This document shows, piece after piece, positions 1 to 11,600 of a stretch of 64,000 nt of DNA. The stretch lies in contig NC_059079.1 in assembly GCF_020497125.1 (NCBI RefSeq), forward strand, positions 11,489,553-11,553,552, written 5' to 3'. The notes beneath the pieces are model-generated. The model was given only the letters and a program-made list of their open reading frames with translations, was not told where the DNA came from and ran no database searches. The position numbers and the translations under genes are program-made. The first letter of the stretch is position 1; each line of letters opens with the position of its first letter. This stretch comes from Mauremys mutica. Taxonomy: Eukaryota > Chordata > Testudines > Geoemydidae.

Positions 1-1955
1 AACTTCTTTTGTCTGGACTCCTGGATTTGTATATTTCAGAAATTCAGATACAGTAACATTCAAGAATAATCTTGTTTTTCCTTTATAATGTGTCAAATAC
101 TGCTCTCATGCAGACTCTGCTCCTGCTCCAACTGAATTAATAGCAAAGCTCCCACTGATTTCAATGGTACAATTTCAATGTTAGAATTTCCATTTCAATG
201 GTACAGAATCAGATCCTTAAAGTTCAAAGGTGTAACCATTTGTAAATAAGAGCAGAATTTGGCTCTTCATGGGTATTGGTTTTAGCTGAGCTACTAAAAT
301 AAAATAAAATAAAATAAAATAAAATAAAAAGGTGATGCTATTAAAAAGTTTTGATTTGATCTTTCTATAGCAGTAAAAGGTTATAACCCAGAATGACTTG
401 GTATGGGAAAAAGCTGCTAGCCCACCTGCCCCCATCCAAAAGTAATGAAAATCATAAAACAGGGTTGCATTTTGTGCTGGAAAACACAATGAAAACTTGG
501 ATCATTGCGTATCAGAAAAACTGACAAGACTCCATCTGAAAAATAGAGACCAAAGGAGTGGCACCACAGAAGAACTCAACAGCTTACCAGATAAAATAAT
601 TGTTTTTCACTTTTGAGACTATGACTGGATGGATGGAAGTGTTAACTGCAACAGACCAGTGGCTAGCCATCCCCATAACCTGACTACATCATTTTATCCC
701 AGTTTACTTTGCAACATTTAAGAAACTCAACTAAGTCAGTACTCACAATGAGCTAAATATCCCTGATGAATAAGTGCTGGGATCCTCATACAACTTTTGG
801 GAGACTTTCTATCATCTCTGGAATATGCACTACTTAAGAGTTAACAGCGGGTTTGAGTTTATAACAGTTCTTGACTTCTGATTACATATGGAACAGTCGT
901 CACATTATTATAGACAACCTCCTAAATAATTATCCCCCCAAATTAAATTTGAAAAAACATGCTCAATTCCTACTGAAATTCAAAGTGTGTTTAACTCCCT
1001 TAAAGTCTTTTGAAAATCCCAGCCGACACATTAGAATACTGTTACTGGAGTATTATGAAGTACTATTGTAGAATACTGTAGTATTGATTTTGTAAAGGAG
1101 AAGCCACAACATCGAGTATATTGCAGCAAACCTTATCTTTATTACAGACGTGTGGCAGGTAGATCAGTTGTGGCAGGTAGACACTACAGGTCCCAACACA
1201 CCATGTTGCATCTTGACTCAAGCATAACTTCCCTTGGTTTCACATAAACACCCTGCTTGCTGGGAGTTCTAGCCCCTGCAGGACACATGTCTGCACTTGC
1301 ACTGACAATGGGGTTGGCTGTGAGCAGCACTTCAAACCTCTGCAGGCCACTCTTACTGGGAAAATACTTTCCACAGGAAATCCCACAGACACAGACTCAT
1401 TGTGTTGCTAGCTACAAAATGGCACCAGATAAAAGCATTAAGTTGAAATGTCAGGAAATCCCAGTGGACATCCACTGTGGAGCTCTTTCAATTTTCAGAC
1501 AGCCAAAGACCCCTTGAAGTGATGAAAGGGAATATTTAACCAGTGCTCTGAATTTGGCAGAGTTTTGTTACACTATCTCAGCAGGCAGGTGCACTTATAA
1601 AGGTGAGATTAATCAAATAATCTCACGTAGTTGGAAATCCAACAGAAATCACATGTCCTTTGATACCTCACATGAGAGACATTTTAAAAGCAATCTCTCC
1701 CATGGACTCCCTGAACTAGTCACATAAAACAATGCCAGATTAGCAGAAGTATGACTGAAGGTTTCAGGACTCCTTGAAGCCCCTATTACATCAACCAAAA
1801 ATAAAAGTGTAGCTGCTGAGTTTAAATTAGCCTTGCTGATCAAATATATTTAAAGGAGAAAAGAGATGTCACAGGAGATTTATCTTAGTATTAAAGGTAT
1901 CCAATATTGTGCATTTTAAATGAAAATCATTTAAAGCCCTTATTTAAAATTCTTT
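1..1955. other. no gene recognised; mostly unassigned DNA
   Basis: No open frame here has a recognisable domain. Positions 124-220 contain repeated 'tttcaatg' words, which resemble the middle of the short palindromic MITE family described at 26697. Positions 1151-1163 and 1169-1182 repeat the word 'tgtggcaggtaga', a short local duplication. The rest looks like ordinary intergenic or intronic sequence. Confidence 0.5.
296..330. repeat. (AAAAT)7 microsatellite
   Basis: Seven perfect AAAAT units are read directly. Such A-rich pentamers often mark the tail of an old retroposon, but no retroposon body is visible on either side. Confidence 0.95.
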
Positions 1956-1956
1956 T

Positions 1957-2760
1957 ATAGATTCATAGATACTAAGGCCACGAGGAACCACTGTGATCAT
2001 CTAGTCTGACCTCCTGGATAACAAAGGATATAGAATTTCCTCAAAATAATTCGGAAAGCAGATCTTTTAGAAAAACTTCCACTCTTCATTTAAAAATTGT
2101 CAGTGATGGAGAATCCACCATGACTGTCTGTAAATTGTTCCAATGGCTAATTACCCTCACTATTAAAAATGTATGCCTTATTTCCAGTCTGAATTTGTCT
2201 AGCTTAAGCTTCCAGCTATTGGATCATGTTATACCTTTCTCTGCTAGACTAAAGAGCCCATAATTAAATATTTGTTCCCCATGTAAGTACTTATAAATTA
2301 ATCAAGTCATCCCTTAACCTTCTCTTTGTTACACTAAATAGATTGCACTCCTTGAGTCTATCATTATAAGGTATGTTTTATAATCCTGTAATCATCCTCG
2401 TGGCTTCTTCTCTGAACCCTTTCCAATTTATCAACATTCTTCTTAAATTGTGGGCACCAGAACTGGACACAGTATTCCAGCAGCAGTCACATCAGTGCTA
2501 AATACAGAGGTAAAATAACTGCTCTACTCCTACCGGAGATTCGCCTGTGTATGCATAACAGGATTGTATTAGCTTTTTTGGCCTCAGCATCATACCAAGA
2601 GCTCATGTTCAGTTGATTAGCCACCATGAGCCCCAAAACTTTTTCAGAGTCACTGCCTCCCAGGATAGAATCCCCTTATCTTGTAAGTCTGGCCTGCATT
2701 TTTTGTTCCCAGATGTATACGTTTACGTTTAGTCCAGACTGCCCTGCCGCTACTCTCTGG
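1957..2760 (-). mobile_element. CR1 LINE, 5'-truncated, decayed
   Basis: The plus strand starts with 'attcatagatactaaggcc' and then 'atctagtctgacctcctgg', the reverse complement of a CR1 3' end. It continues through the reverse complement of the CR1 ORF2 C-terminal region, including the phrase behind 'accagaactggacacagtat' near 2456. No frame is open for more than about 70 codons, so the copy is dead. The 5' limit near 2760 is where I lose the similarity and is approximate. No target-site duplication was found. Confidence 0.85.
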
Positions 2761-2764
2761 AGCA

Positions 2765-3355
2765 TAACAGAGGGATCCTGTGTTGCATATCTAAGGATTT
2801 TTACAGATGTAACAGTGCCTGTCCTGCTGAGCCTCTATGCTCCATAAGAGGCTCTGCTCTAGAAAACTTCAGGCCAGTATCTCCTCAACAAGCCTTCCCC
2901 TGCTGTCTGCGTTTTCTTGGGGCTTCATGGATACTCTCAGACCCCCTCCCAACCAGCCCCCACTGACAATTTAAGGCTCACAAAAAGGGATTCTGTGACA
3001 ATTTTTCAAGGGAAGTAATTATGTCACCATTTGTGGGGTTGCATAAAATTGCACAGCACACAGAATCAGTGGTTAATGCGTGGGTTGGATATTTTTTATC
3101 ATACTCCCTCCTAAAAACAATAACCTGAAAATATTCCCAGCTTTGGGTGGGAAGGGACTGACAAATCCCAGACTTTGTCTTCACTGGATGTTATTGATCA
3201 TCCTCATTTTGCTGTGATGAGCTGGCAAGTTGAAAGTGCCTCTCACTCAACTTTCTGACTGTCTTAGTTGACTCTCACTTTGAAAGGTGCAGTTTCTCCC
3301 ATCTAGCTTATTGGGAGAGAAGGCTAGCACCTGACAAAAACACTGATGGGCTCTC
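2765..3355. other. no gene recognised
   Basis: Unassigned sequence with no RNA gene, long repeat or plausible exon that I can see. Confidence 0.4.
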
Positions 3356-3359
3356 AGAG

Positions 3360-3665
3360 TTAGTAAAAATGGTTATGGCTACAGCACCTAGACGCTCCAA
3401 CTAAGATTGTGGCCCATTGTGCTAGGCACCGTAAAAACACACCTTGAGAGACTGTTCCAGCCCCAAACAGCCTACAGTCCAAAGGGACAAGAGAGACAAC
3501 AGGTGGGAGAAAGGAAACATCATTTGCCCCATTTTACAGACAGGGACAGTAAGTTACTTGCTTAAAGTCACTTGGGTAATCTGTGACACAGCCAAGTATT
3601 GGGCCTCATATCTCCCAAATCCCAGCTCAGTGACCTGACCAAAAGACCAAATGTCCTCTCTACAG
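3360..3665 (+). repeat. ancient interspersed repeat (L3/MIR-like tail)
   Basis: The words 'cccattgtgctaggcacc' (3413) and 'ccccattttacagacaggg' (3527), followed by a degenerate version of the common 'ttgcccaaggtcac' tail, are typical of old amniote LINE/SINE 3' regions. A second diverged copy of the same kind lies at 60385-60740 in the same orientation, and a poorer one near 13490-13830. The family name is uncertain; the repeat status is more secure. Confidence 0.55.
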
Positions 3666-3779
3666 AAAACACAGCTGTCGGTTTTGCCATCAGAAGCGAA
3701 ACATGTTTCTGTAACTTCATGCTGTTGCAGTGTGTCACCTCTTCGAATTACTTGAGTCATTCTCACTAATCATTTTGTT

Positions 3780-3861
3780 CCCAGGCATTTGTTTCACTGA
3801 AGTCATCATTGCAAATCCTCTCACATTTACAACGGTGACTTTAGTGAAACAAATGCCTGGG
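3780..3861. repeat. 82-bp near-perfect hairpin
   Basis: The left arm (3780-3820) and right arm (3821-3861) are inverted copies. The first 37 positions of each arm match at 33, leaving an 8-nt loop. The outermost 19 pairs are perfect. On a plus-strand transcript two of the four differences are G-U pairs; on a minus-strand transcript the other two are. Size and shape fit a microRNA-type precursor or a very short palindromic MITE. No flanking duplication was found, and I do not recognise the sequence. Confidence 0.85.
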
Positions 3862-3864
3862 ATC

Positions 3865-6800
3865 TTTGCTGACACAACTGCAGCTCTGTTTCTCTGGTTT
3901 GTTTTTTTAACACAGTAAAATGCTATTACAAGACACATGATCTTTGGGGAGAACTATATACAAATTATTTCACAGTAAAAAGCTTTTGAAAATTCCCCTC
4001 AAGCACTTGACATCAGTCTGTTCTGCTATTTCTGAGGACTATACTAGGGACCACATTCATCCTTGGTAAATGCCACTAAAGTCAATGAATATTTTTGGCT
4101 CTAGTGGCCTATTTGCCAAATTGGACATGGATGACTTTATGCTAGGTTTTATTCACGTAAGTTTTACAATCAGTTTAAAGTCAGACTTACATAGCTCACC
4201 GAGGCATTCAGTGCTCCCACTTGACAGCACGGTCACAGATAGAGCTATGTAATGCTCCCTGACAGAAACAAGAACATAACATGAGAAACTTAAACGCTTC
4301 AAAGGAGCCTCTATTTTGGAACAATCACAATCATCAGACTCACTCTAGCTACAGCTGATGCTGCCCTAAATCCCTTGTGGCTAAACTTCTGACCTAGCGG
4401 TTCTTAATGACCATCATACTGTATATATAGGGAAAACAATTAACCCCTTGATGTAGGAAGTCAGGCTTCCCCAGAACAAATATACTATAGCTATGGAATG
4501 ACTAGGCACAACATAGGAATCACAATACATTCAATAATGTTTAGACTTTTTAAAAAAACATTAGGAATATATTGCTTTAGGAAATTTCAAAGAGTTCAGA
4601 TAAGTCCATAGAACAATGTCAGCTCCCATCCATAGACATGAGTGCACCTTCTCTGATGGGTATCAGCAAAATCAGTGACTGCACAGCTGCAACTGAAGGC
4701 AAAATTTGTCCTACTGTTTTCAGGGCTTGGACTGAAGGGGGACTAGAGAAAGGACATATGGAAATGCAGTTCCTTTTGTTGAATGATACATATACAGAGA
4801 AAGAATACAGCTAAGAAGGCATTTTTAGGGTTGCCATCTGTTATGATTGTTATGGGATCATTCTTATTTCAGTAGGGTGGTGCCAAGTCCTGTAAGCCTC
4901 GCTGGTGGGACAGTCCCAAAATAGCTAAATGCCCGTGTAACTTAATCGGATCATGCTGTTGCATCATAATGTTAAAGCACTGATCCAATGCGGTGATGCT
5001 GTGTCACAGCAGTATCCTTGCGTTGCATCGATTCAATATTAGGACAACTTTTCAGTGCATGAATTTAATCACACATCACATAAAATTAAAGGCAATAACT
5101 CAACCTATTAACAAAATACACCCTTCTTATCCTGCTATACCTGAACTTCCATGCCATCAACCCCATTTTAATAACAAGTGGTCATCTAGTAGTGAAACCT
5201 TTTAACCCCTAGTAAAGTCCCTAAGTCTACCCCTCTGATGTGTTCTGATCTGGCTTCTAACCTTCTTAAGACTTTCAAACCATCTTAAGCTTATAGGCTC
5301 ACTCTAACATTCCTTTTCCCAGTGCTATTCAAGGTGTTTTTTTTCTAAAAGCACTGCATTAATCTCTAGATTATCAACTTCTGCCTAACCAGCTAATGTT
5401 CACACAGCTCAAGTGACAGCTTCCATAAAAAATGCCATCAGTTTCACCCCATTTTGGGTTTTATTACAAACCCCAGTCTTGAGTAATGATTCATAAATCT
5501 TTCAAACAAACCAGGACAGAGCTTCAATCAAATTTAAGACAGTTTCAAGTGAGCTCCTAATCTCCTTACTGGTTATGGAGAAGGGTTTGTTCAAACCATA
5601 GCAAAATGTGGCAATTTCAGGTGAACTTCATTTTGAGTTTTCTCAAACTGAAGCTTGGGTGGGAGTCAGTAAACCCATGAGCTCTGAAGTCCCCAACTGA
5701 AAAGTAATAATTCAAGTCCCTGGAAACTAAAACCAATATACTTCTCACAGTGCAGGTCAGCTCCCACAACAGACACGCACATCAATGGAGCTGTGCCAAT
5801 TTACAACAGATGAGGATCTGGACTAGTATATTTACTATTCATCTTCAAGTTCCCAAATATTTTTCTAGGCTCAAAGCAAAAATCTGAGAGTAGGTCCTTT
5901 CACTTACAACTCAACTGCAGTTTTACCATAAGGATTGACTTGATAACCAATACAAACATAATTTAAAATGAGGCATATACAGCCTGTTTTTCAAACTTGA
6001 GTGTGTTCAGTTTGCATGCACAGTTTACCATCAATGCATGGGCAAATGGTAACTTCCATATGGAACTTGACATTTGTATGTGCAAATTTAGCATGCATAA
6101 ATGGGGTAAGGAACACACAAATTAGATGCCAAATTGCTTGTGATAATTTAAAAAAAATCAGACCCATAATATAAAAATCACAAATTAAATATGAAATTGA
6201 AAACCGAACAGGAAATTAATATAAATCTCATAATTCACAACAATACCATGATGAGATGAGGAAAAATTCCCCACTGAGACCCCTGAAATCGGGATCCATG
6301 ATTTACAATATACACAGAAAGACTGGATTCTTTCAGTGGAAAATGATCTTTGCTGTTTGTATGTGCTGAGCAGAGGGGACAGCAGAAGAGTCTGGAGTAA
6401 TTGAGAAAATATTATGGGTTTTGTGAGCAAATTCCCTGTTAGTGGTCATTTGGGAAATGTGACGCTAGTCTAGGCTCTTGAACAAGGAGTGAGATGTGTA
6501 GTAATATACTTTGATGACTCTGCTTTGCAGCTGAACAGCATGGGAAATAACAAAACACTTACTACTACTGAGTTGTCCTGTATGTTTTTTCTTTATTGGA
6601 ATTTTCACTGCATTGTACGAGACTTTAAAACATGATCCAACTGATTAAAATTGAATCATATTGTTTGTACCTTCCTCCCCCCACCAATCAACAAAGTATA
6701 AATTAAAAAAAAAGTATTATAAGAGTTAAAAAATTAACAACTTAGATTCACTTGCCCTGATGGAAGAAAATACAGCACTCAAAATTCACAACACTTGTCA

Positions 6801-7110
6801 GGCCTCTCAGAAGCATGATAAGGTGTGTTTAAATATGGAAGAAATTGGGGAATCATTTAGGATTTTCCAAAAAAGTTTAAGTAGCATTTCCAGTTTCTCT
6901 TGTTTGGTTTTGGCCAAATTAGGGCTCTTTTTGGAGTTTTGTTTTGTTGGGATTATTTAAAAAATGGTCTGTCCTCCTGGGACCCTACATTCATCATCCT
7001 GCATTCTTTACTTCCTTGGATGTCAAAAAGTGACCAAACAGAAAGGAAATTGAAAAGCAATAACCAATCTGTTAAGGAAGGAAAGAGCTACACATGGTAT
7101 GTACTAGTTA
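3865..7110. other. no gene recognised; one duplicated block
   Basis: Apart from the 78-bp block listed separately at 4482, nothing coding or structural stands out. Short open frames here are chance frames in AT-rich DNA with no domain-like composition. Confidence 0.4.
4482..4560 (+). repeat. 78-bp repeat block, copy 1
   Basis: This block is nearly identical to 7654-7731 in the same orientation. The first 42 bases match without a difference, followed by one substitution and a few single-base indels in a T- and A-rich tail. The flanks on both sides are unrelated. It is either a small unrecognised interspersed repeat or a local duplication 3.2 kb apart. Confidence 0.9.
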
Positions 7111-7111
7111 C

Positions 7112-7250
7112 GTCATCTCATAGAGTCATCAACTTTAAGGTCAGAAGGGGCCATCATGATTATCTAGTCTGACCTCCTGCACATTGCAGGCCACAGAACC
7201 TCTAATACTTTACTGGCAGGCACTGAGATATCACAATGAGTAATCCTAAT
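7112..7250 (-). mobile_element. CR1 LINE 3'-end fragment
   Basis: The words 'tcatagagtcatcaac' and 'tctagtctgacctcctgcac' are the reverse complement of a CR1 3' terminus. Only the last 130 bases or so are present, so this is a strongly 5'-truncated insertion. Confidence 0.85.
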
Positions 7251-7653
7251 AGAACAGAATAGGCAACACCTAAAAGATGACATAAAAGTCTTATTCGGTT
7301 TCCAGCTCAATCTTAACTGGTCCACAAAGGACAAGACAGTTCTGTTGAACCTGGGCACTGGGAAGCTGGCTGAATCACACACACAAACATCTAAAAAAAT
7401 CTCTCAGAAGCCAGCATCAGTTGCAGACTGAACAGCAGGCTCATCCTCTGATCCAAATCTGTCACAGAGGAATAATGCCAAGCAAATGTCTACTAACACT
7501 CTGCCTAGAATCACGGGTTTGCTGGGCTTTCATGTGTTTATATTACATTAAATAATGTGATCAGAAAAGTGTAGCAGTTCCTTTAGCCAAACAGAGCTAC
7601 CTTCACTGATCACCTGCTAAAATATTTTATATGCCGTAATATTAACGACTAAC

Positions 7654-7731
7654 ATACTATAGCTATGGAATGACTAGGCACAACATAGGAATCACTATAC
7701 ATTCAATAATGTTTTAGACTTTAAAAAAAAC
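7654..7731 (+). repeat. 78-bp repeat block, copy 2
   Basis: Partner of 4482-4560, same orientation. See that entry for the alignment. Confidence 0.9.
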
Positions 7732-7734
7732 AAC

Positions 7735-10700
7735 ATTTGGAACAAGTACCAAGTTCACTTATCTTTACCTCTATAATCATCGAAGCAAAAAAGAAGCAGT
7801 ATCTACCACACTTCACTGACTCTTGGGAAAATCCACAGGGCCTTACAAAGGCCCATAAGATGATCTCATGGCCTGAAGGGCCAGAGAAAGCACAAAAGAC
7901 TTTGCCTTTTGTGATGCATGAGACTAACTGAAGAAAGCACATGGTACGACGTAATTGTCATGACTAACTGAATATTTGTGAATATTGTAGAAGCAGGTTG
8001 TGGAACCAGCGTCAAAATTATTACTGGATACACTTTAACTTGCTCCAGAATTTCTGTGAACTGATATCAAACTGAAGGGAAGCAGTAGCAGAAATCACTA
8101 TAGACTGTAGCTTATCTCTGCAATATCCCTGACTAATACGATCCATTTATTTCCTGAGATACAAAACTAGGGTAGTTATTATATGTTACAATTGCTAATA
8201 ATAATATCAACAGCATGTTTCATCCCAAAATACTTTACAAATTTACATAGAGGAACCACTTCTCCCAGCAATAAAATGCTTCTAACATGCAGCACGCTGC
8301 AGTTCAACAGCACTACAAATCAGAACAGGACAGGAAGTGAAGAATTCATATCCACTGCAAATAGGAGCTGATACAAAGAAAATGTAAAACTACAAATAAA
8401 AGAACCACAAGCAAAATAATAAACAAAGACTTCCAGTAGTTTATTATTCTTTGAGAGAACACTACTGCCTACGATCTCTCTATCTTGTATATAACAGGAT
8501 TATTTGGATTGCAGAATTCTATTGTCTATTGTATTTGGCTTGTTTTACTCACCCAGTTAGCCCTGTTGATTTCAATAGGGCTACATGTCTGAGTATTGTG
8601 AGAGGACTTAGCCTTATTACTGACACAATTAGGGTAAAGGAGCAACAAACATTTAATCAAACCACATATAAGTGCCAAGTACTAAAGTTGGGGAGATTTG
8701 CCGTACCTGACCCAATCTGATTTTCATTAGCGCTCCCAGCAACCCATTAATTAAAATGCATTATTTAAAGCTTCGACAGTGCTGAAGCCATGGGGATGCA
8801 GTTTATGGAATTTATGCAATTACATAAAGTTGATCCTAGCTACAATCCACATTCTTGTTCTTCCACCCCAGTCCTGGAAATTCTATAGTTTTCTTCCCCG
8901 CAGTTGTTCGCACAATACCATTATATAATCAACCTGTGTATGTAACGACTTAATCTGCTGCCATGGAAATGAACAGGAAGCAACAAAGGAATGGTGTTTC
9001 TACTGCAGGACTTGGAGGAATAGTGACAGAGTAATGCAGAAAACACAAGACAAAGAGAAACCAATTTGCCTGGTGCCTTCCAACATAAACAGCCCGCCTC
9101 CTTAATTTAGGTAGATGTTGCTGAATACACTTTCCTCTGTTATCCTGGCTTAGATTAATCAACCCCCCTTTGCAGAGAAGTGTTACAGAATGACATGTAT
9201 GGATCATTCATGGCAAAAGGACATCCAACCATGGAATATTCAGAAGCCAAAAGAAAAATCAAAAGGAGGAATTATGTGTTCAATATATTGAATAAGAGTT
9301 GTGTCCCCTCCCTCCCCACAACGTTGCATCAATTTCAAAAAGATCTTTCCCACGGGGAGAGGAAAAAAAATCTTTACTCCATTATTAAGCACTCCCACTC
9401 ATCAGTAATTCCCTTGACGTTGTAGAAAGAAAGTATTTTAAAACATAGATTAGAAGATATGACTGACAAGCATAACAAAGTCTGCTGAGTCTTTGAACTT
9501 ATTTCTAAAGGTGCCTAGGATTTAAATAGTTTCTCTTATGGGATTTATGGGGAGAGGAGGGAAGCGTCGGGGAGTAGATAAGGAGGACAAAGTTATTTCA
9601 GAACCTTGCACGTCTTACCATTTAACATGTCCCTCATCATAATGTACTGAAGATAAGAGTACAATAAACCCAACACCAATATGTACGAACCTCCCTAGGG
9701 CTACAATTGTGGTTTTTCTTTGTACATTTTCTTGCATTCCTTGTCAAAGGGTCACTGACCATCCCTAGCTAAAACCTTTACTTCATCACTAAATGCAGTT
9801 TCCATAAAAGAGTCTCCTCCAGCCATGGAATCCTTGTAATTATGAGCCACTTCCAAAGCCTAAGATGTGTTGTCCTTTTTAGGGTAACACAATGTCATTG
9901 CCATGGGATGTTGTGATCACCAAAAGTATAGCTGGGTTCAAAAATGAACTGGATAACTCCAATTTACACCAGCTAAGGACCAGACCCTGTCCAGTTTCTC
10001 ATTCAAATGCCACCACCATGTGAGTAACACGATCAATTATAAGTACGTGTCAGTGCACGACTGCTAGTTATAACACACTGTAACAGGTATCCTCACCATA
10101 AGACCAGCTGCACAGCTAACTTTAATAAAAGACTGCAGTTCTCCACATGAAGTCTATTGCCACAGCTCATAAGAAGACTGAAGATGTCAGTGCCCATGAA
10201 AATGACTCTGGGATGACTTTTATTAATGACACTTCCCTTTCCCCGGGTGTTGATCATTTGGTGCTTGTCCTCCTTGGTGATGCTGTACCAGCACCTGCTC
10301 TATTGAAGAACTACACTGACACATCATTTATCTTTTAATTTCCAAATTGATACTAGAGATGGGTCCACATAATTCAAAACTGAATTTTGAAACATCTCCC
10401 ACCCTCAGAAGTTTCAGGGTTTAGTTAAACCCTTATCTCCAATCAAAAAACTCTAGTTAAAAATGTCACTCCAAAGCTGTCTTTGAAATGCACATTAAGT
10501 TTTTGTAGATGGTTTGGTTTTCTTCATGACCAAAGCAAAGAAGCTGACAAAGAGGAGTTGTGTTGGTGATAACGTCTATGCAAAGTCATCCTGTTCACTC
10601 CAAGCCAAAAAGAGAGCAATTCTCTCAAAATGTAGGTCAGGCTCTATCAAAGGAACACATGGCACTAATAGCAGATTGAGATTTTTAACTAGCTTGTTAA

Positions 10701-11325
10701 GAGTTTCCTAAATCATCATATACAGAAGCATTTGGTCTGTGTGAGTAATGGGCTCTTGCCAAAAGCTACAGAGAAAACAGAAGGGCAAAACTGTATTATA
10801 CTTCAAAATAGCTTATAACTTCCTTTACCACAGCCACAGAAGATTGTTATAACCTCTTCATTAAGGGACAGGTTCATGATAGAGGCAACCGAAACATGCA
10901 TTTTGCTCCTACAAGAATTCACCAAATTTGCTGGATGCATGTTGAACTGGAAATCAACTAGTTCATTCTTTAGACTGAAAGGTCCTAGTGAGCCCTGGTC
11001 TAAGTAATGACTTTATGGACAAGTGTTAGAGGAAACAACCTAAAAGTAGGATTTCCACAGTTAGACAGACAACACCAATATTCTTTAGAAAGAACAATTT
11101 TCTTTCTTACCATAAAATGGACCTGAGTTCCAGTGACTGGGACTCAAGTACTGATCCTGTATAAAACACAAAACCAACCCTCTTTAAATCTTTGCCAGCA
11201 CCAGATACTATACTGGCTGGCTGAGAGTCACATCTGACTGTGGAATTGGGGTGCAGGGCCCACTGGCTTCCCCAGGAGCCCCGCCTGTGCGGACTCGCTG
11301 TGGGAAGTACACACTGTGAGAATCA
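7735..11325. other. no gene recognised; short palindromic MITE-like pieces
   Basis: Positions 8532-8605 form a weak palindrome around 'gatttcaatag', with 'actcaccc' and 'gagtatt' on the outside. Positions 9955-9995 resemble one arm of the MITE family described at 26697. No exon, RNA gene or long repeat is evident otherwise. Confidence 0.4.
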
Positions 11326-11600
11326 TAGAATCTCAGGGTTGGAAGGGACCTCAGGAGGTCATCTAGTCCAACCACCTGCTCAAAGCAGGACCAATCCCCA
11401 ACTAAATCATCCCAGCCAGGGCTTTGTCAAGCCTGACCTTAAAAACCTCTAAGGAAGGAGATTCCACCACCTCCCTAGGTAACCCATTCCAGCGCTTCAC
11501 CACACTCCTAGAGAAAAAGTTTTTCCTAATATCCAAAAAGTTTTTCCTAATATCCAAGGGGACAGATAGAAGGGGATACTGAATGCTCCGAGGTCAGAAC
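11326..11600 (-). mobile_element. CR1 LINE 3' fragment with internal 21-bp tandem duplication
   Basis: Starts with 'gaatcatagaatctcagg' and 'ggaagggacctcaggagg', a well-preserved CR1 3' end in reverse complement, followed by the C-terminal ORF2 region. A 21-bp unit is present twice in perfect tandem at 11514-11534 and 11535-11555. The 5' edge near 11600 is approximate. Confidence 0.9.
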
